A DNA stretch of 36,815 nucleotides from Deltaproteobacteria bacterium (lineage in GTDB: Bacteria > Desulfobacterota > Syntrophia > Syntrophales > UBA5619). The notes beneath the pieces were generated by a model, which saw only the letters and a list, made by a program, of their open reading frames with translations, was not told the origin of the DNA and made no database searches. The position numbers and the translations under genes are program-made. Of this stretch, positions 34,497 through 36,815 are shown in pieces. Numbering within the stretch: position 1 is the first letter of the stretch; each line of letters begins with the position of its first letter. The stretch spans positions 1-36,815 of the forward strand of contig JAKAFS010000035.1 of NCBI GenBank assembly GCA_021817825.1, written 5' to 3'.

Positions 34497-35690
34497 ATGA
34501 AATTCGCTGCCAGAATATCCCTCATCAAGCCTTCGCCGACATTGGCGATTCAGGCCAAGGCCAATGCCCTCAAGGCGACCGGGAGGGACATCATCAGTTT
34601 CGGGGCCGGAGAGCCGGATTTCGACACCCCCCAAAACATCAAGGCGGCTGCCGCCCGGGCCATGGAGGCCGGGTTTACCAAATACACTGCCGTGGGCGGC
34701 ATCGACGAGTTGAAGGATGCCGTGATCGCCAAACTCCAGAGAGACAATGGGCTCAGCTACCGGCGTTCCGAAGTGGTCGTCTCCTGCGGGGCGAAGCATT
34801 CCCTCTTCAATCTGGCCCATATCCTGTTCGAGGAAGGGGATGAGGTCCTGGTTCCCTCTCCCTATTGGGTCTCCTACACCGATATCATCTACCTGACCGG
34901 CGCCAAGCCGGTCGTGATGACGACCAAGGAGGCCGAGGGCTTCAAGCTGCAACCGGCGCAGCTGGAGGCGGCCATTACTCCCCGCACCCGGGCGCTGATC
35001 CTCAACAATCCCTCCAATCCCGCCGGTGTCTGCTATACCAAAAAGGAGCTGGAGGCCTTGGCCGAGGTGATCGTTCGCAAGGGCATTCTGGTCGTCTCGG
35101 ACGACATCTATGAAAAGATCATGTACGACGATCAGCCCTTTTACACGCTGGCGTCCCTGAGCGACGAGCTCAAAAGGCTGGCGATCGTGGTCAACGGCGT
35201 TTCCAAAAGCTATGCCATGACGGGCTGGCGGATCGGTTATATCGCCGCCGCCGAGGAGATCGTCGCCAATGTGACCAAGTACCAGAGCCAAAACACCTCC
35301 AACGCCACGTCGATTGCCCAAAAGGCGGCCGTCGAGGCGCTGAACGGTCCCCAGGAGAGCGTGGCGGCCATGGGCCGGGAGTTCCAGAAAAGAAGGGACG
35401 TCATCGTCGCGCGACTCAATGCCATCGAGGGAGTGAAATGCCTGAACCCCCAGGGGGCCTTTTACGTATTTCCCAATGTCTCGGCCTTCTATGGCCGTTC
35501 TTACGGGGACAAGAAGATTACCAATTCCGCGGAAATGGCGACCTATCTGCTCGACGAATCCAATGTGGCGCTGGTGCCCGGAGCGGATTTCGGCCATGAC
35601 GACCATATCCGCCTCTCCTACGCCACCTCGATGGCGCTGATCGAGGCCGGGCTGGAGAGGATCCGTCAGGCGCTCGGCAAATTACGTTGA
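34497..35690 (+). CDS. Class I PLP aminotransferase, aspartate type
   Basis: 397 residues with AAGGAG before the ATG. The fold type I aminotransferase motifs are present: FGAGEPDFDTP near 36, YTAVGGIDELKDAV near 63, NNPSNPAGVCYTK near 169, SDDIYEKIMYDD near 200, the PLP lysine in NGVSKSYAMTGWRIGY (about 235) and the carboxylate-binding Arg near the end (HIRLSYA). This is the Igamma/AspC-like group that makes aspartate from oxaloacetate; related members act on other amino acids or on prephenate, so the substrate is inferred. With asd nearby it would supply the aspartate family. Confidence 0.93.
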   Translation: MKFAARISLIKPSPTLAIQAKANALKATGRDIISFGAGEPDFDTPQNIKAAAARAMEAGFTKYTAVGGIDELKDAVIAKLQRDNGLSYRRSEVVVSCGAKHSLFNLAHILFEEGDEVLVPSPYWVSYTDIIYLTGAKPVVMTTKEAEGFKLQPAQLEAAITPRTRALILNNPSNPAGVCYTKKELEALAEVIVRKGILVVSDDIYEKIMYDDQPFYTLASLSDELKRLAIVVNGVSKSYAMTGWRIGYIAAAEEIVANVTKYQSQNTSNATSIAQKAAVEALNGPQESVAAMGREFQKRRDVIVARLNAIEGVKCLNPQGAFYVFPNVSAFYGRSYGDKKITNSAEMATYLLDESNVALVPGADFGHDDHIRLSYATSMALIEAGLERIRQALGKLR

Positions 35691-35721
35691 CGGGGACGGG
35701 AATGATGGGGAAAGGGTGAAT

Positions 35722-36815
35722 ATGGGCGGACTCTTTGGCGTTGTGGCGGGAGGCAATTGTGCAAAATCCCTTTTTTACGGAACCGATTACCACTCCCATC
35801 TCGGAACGGAGAACGGGGGTCTGGCGGTCTTTGGCGCCGGCGGGTTCGGCAATACGATCCACAGCATCTCTCAGGCCCAGTTCAAATCCCGTTTCGTCGA
35901 AGATTACAAGGAAATGGACGGCCGGATGGGGATCGGGGCCATCGATGACGATTCCCCGCAGCCGCTGATCATCCGTTCCCGATTCGGCACCTACGCGCTG
36001 GCCGCGACGGGGCTGGTCACCAACAAAGCGGCCCTGATCGAGGAACTCCTCGGGGAAGGCGCCTCGTTCAACGAGATGGCCGGAGGCGGCGTCAGTACCG
36101 TGGAGGTCATCGCCACGCTGATCAACCGGGGCGCGACCATTGTGGACGGCATCGTCGGGATGCAGCAGTCGATCGAGGGGTCGGTCAATCTGCTGTTGAT
36201 GACGGAAAACGCGATCTATGCCGCCCGTGACCGGTACGGTCGGTTTCCCCTGTCCGTCGGACGGGAGGTCGGCGCCGGTCAGCCGCCCGGCTTGGCAGCG
36301 GCCACCGAGTCGAGTTCTTTCCCCAATCTGGGCTATGAAAAAGTCCGTTCTCTGGGGCCGGGAGAGATCGTGCGCCTTTCGGGGGGCGAGATTGTTCCGG
36401 AGCGGGCCGCCGGAGCGGAAAAACAAGTCTGCGCCTTCATGTGGATCTATACGGGATATCCCTCTTCGGTCTACGAGGGGATCGGGGTGGAAAGCGCCCG
36501 GGAGAGCTGCGGACGGGCCATGGCCAGGGGCGACGAAGTCGAGGCGGATCTGGTCACGGGCGTTCCCGATTCGGGCGTCGGCCATGCCATCGGCTATGCC
36601 ATGGAGTCGGGGCTTCCCTTTCGCCGACCGTTGGTGAAGTACACCCCCGGCTATGGGAGAAGCTATACCCCTCCCTCACAGGACATCCGCGATATCGTGG
36701 CGACGATGAAACTCAGCGCCGTCCGGGATGTCATTGAGGGCAACCGGATGGTGGTCTGCGACGATTCCATCGTCCGGGGGACGCAGCTGAAGAACTACAC
36801 GATCCGGAAACTCTG
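35722..36815 (+). CDS. PurF-like amidophosphoribosyltransferase paralogue, partial, without catalytic N-terminal Cys
   Basis: An open frame from ATG 35722 (AAAGGG upstream) runs off the window after 364 codons. The N-terminal half is a class II glutamine amidotransferase fold (FGVVAGGNCAKSLFYGTDYH, ENGGLAVFG), the C-terminal half a phosphoribosyltransferase with the PRPP loop VVCDDSIVRGTQ. True PurF begins MCG and uses that Cys as nucleophile; here the start reads MGGLFGVV, and the first Cys is residue 13. The nearest in-frame upstream codons (GTG AAT) do not add a Cys. As I recall, a PurF branch in several anaerobes shares this MGG start. It may use ammonia or serve another amination. Confidence 0.85.
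   Translation, partial: MGGLFGVVAGGNCAKSLFYGTDYHSHLGTENGGLAVFGAGGFGNTIHSISQAQFKSRFVEDYKEMDGRMGIGAIDDDSPQPLIIRSRFGTYALAATGLVTNKAALIEELLGEGASFNEMAGGGVSTVEVIATLINRGATIVDGIVGMQQSIEGSVNLLLMTENAIYAARDRYGRFPLSVGREVGAGQPPGLAAATESSSFPNLGYEKVRSLGPGEIVRLSGGEIVPERAAGAEKQVCAFMWIYTGYPSSVYEGIGVESARESCGRAMARGDEVEADLVTGVPDSGVGHAIGYAMESGLPFRRPLVKYTPGYGRSYTPPSQDIRDIVATMKLSAVRDVIEGNRMVVCDDSIVRGTQLKNYTIRKL

Overview
The window joins the integrase-proximal part of a prophage-like element (1 to about 8856) to ordinary Gram-negative chromosome (8857 to 36815). The chromosomal side suggests a deltaproteobacterium (Desulfobacterota), perhaps of the Syntrophus/Smithella type. It has lipid A and KDO genes, the order rpsB-tsf-pyrH-frr-uppS-cdsA-dxr-rseP-tsaB, a short Psd beside PssA, an M23 peptidase ahead of secA, and high GC. 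The taxon is an inference from gene content and order.

Element, all genes on the minus strand. A tRNA-Val(CAC) gene (8857-8931) has its 3' end facing a P4-type tyrosine integrase (7446-8678). Next comes a protein with the same arm-type DNA-binding domain but no recombinase domain (6469-7350). A promoter and an array of GATTTC half-sites lie ahead of an AlpA-like regulator, which leads a tightly overlapping cassette: AlpA, two small proteins, a replication protein, a DnaB-type helicase and a 36-codon ORF. Virion genes follow on the same strand: a tail-collar protein with a signal peptide, an internal/ejection-like protein, and a large structural protein cut by the window edge. No terminase, portal, capsid, lysis or repressor gene is visible; the far end lies outside.

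Chromosome, 8932-15822. A cluster of palindromic repeats separates the tRNA from kdsD (minus). Diverging from kdsD, a perfect-consensus sigma70 promoter drives a membrane-anchor ORF, a transglutaminase-like protein, an ABC ATPase and an ABC permease. The anchor and the transglutaminase are in one frame, separated by a single UGA. An LpxH-like phosphoesterase follows. A MogA-like gene sits convergently, behind an unusual EF-G paralogue.

Chromosome, 15824-25742. The EF-G2 gene diverges from an M23 peptidase gene followed by secA and argJ. A hairpin with a U-tract sits directly ahead of secA. A clear promoter and a folded leader precede rpsB-tsf-pyrH-frr, which ends in a strong terminator.

Chromosome, 25862-36815. 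A long plus-strand run follows: uppS, cdsA, dxr, rseP and tsaB (isoprenoid carrier, phospholipid precursor, envelope proteolysis, tRNA t6A); a DUF465-like protein with psd and pssA (phosphatidylethanolamine synthesis); then asd, rsmD, coaD, a class I aminotransferase and a PurF-like protein that lacks the catalytic N-terminal cysteine and runs off the end.

No defence island, CRISPR array or toxin-antitoxin pair was seen. The most unusual items are the catalytic-domain-less arm-binding protein and the site array next to it, the UGA-split transglutaminase/ABC operon, the secreted-type collar protein, the secA leader, and the EF-G and PurF paralogues with substituted active-site residues.
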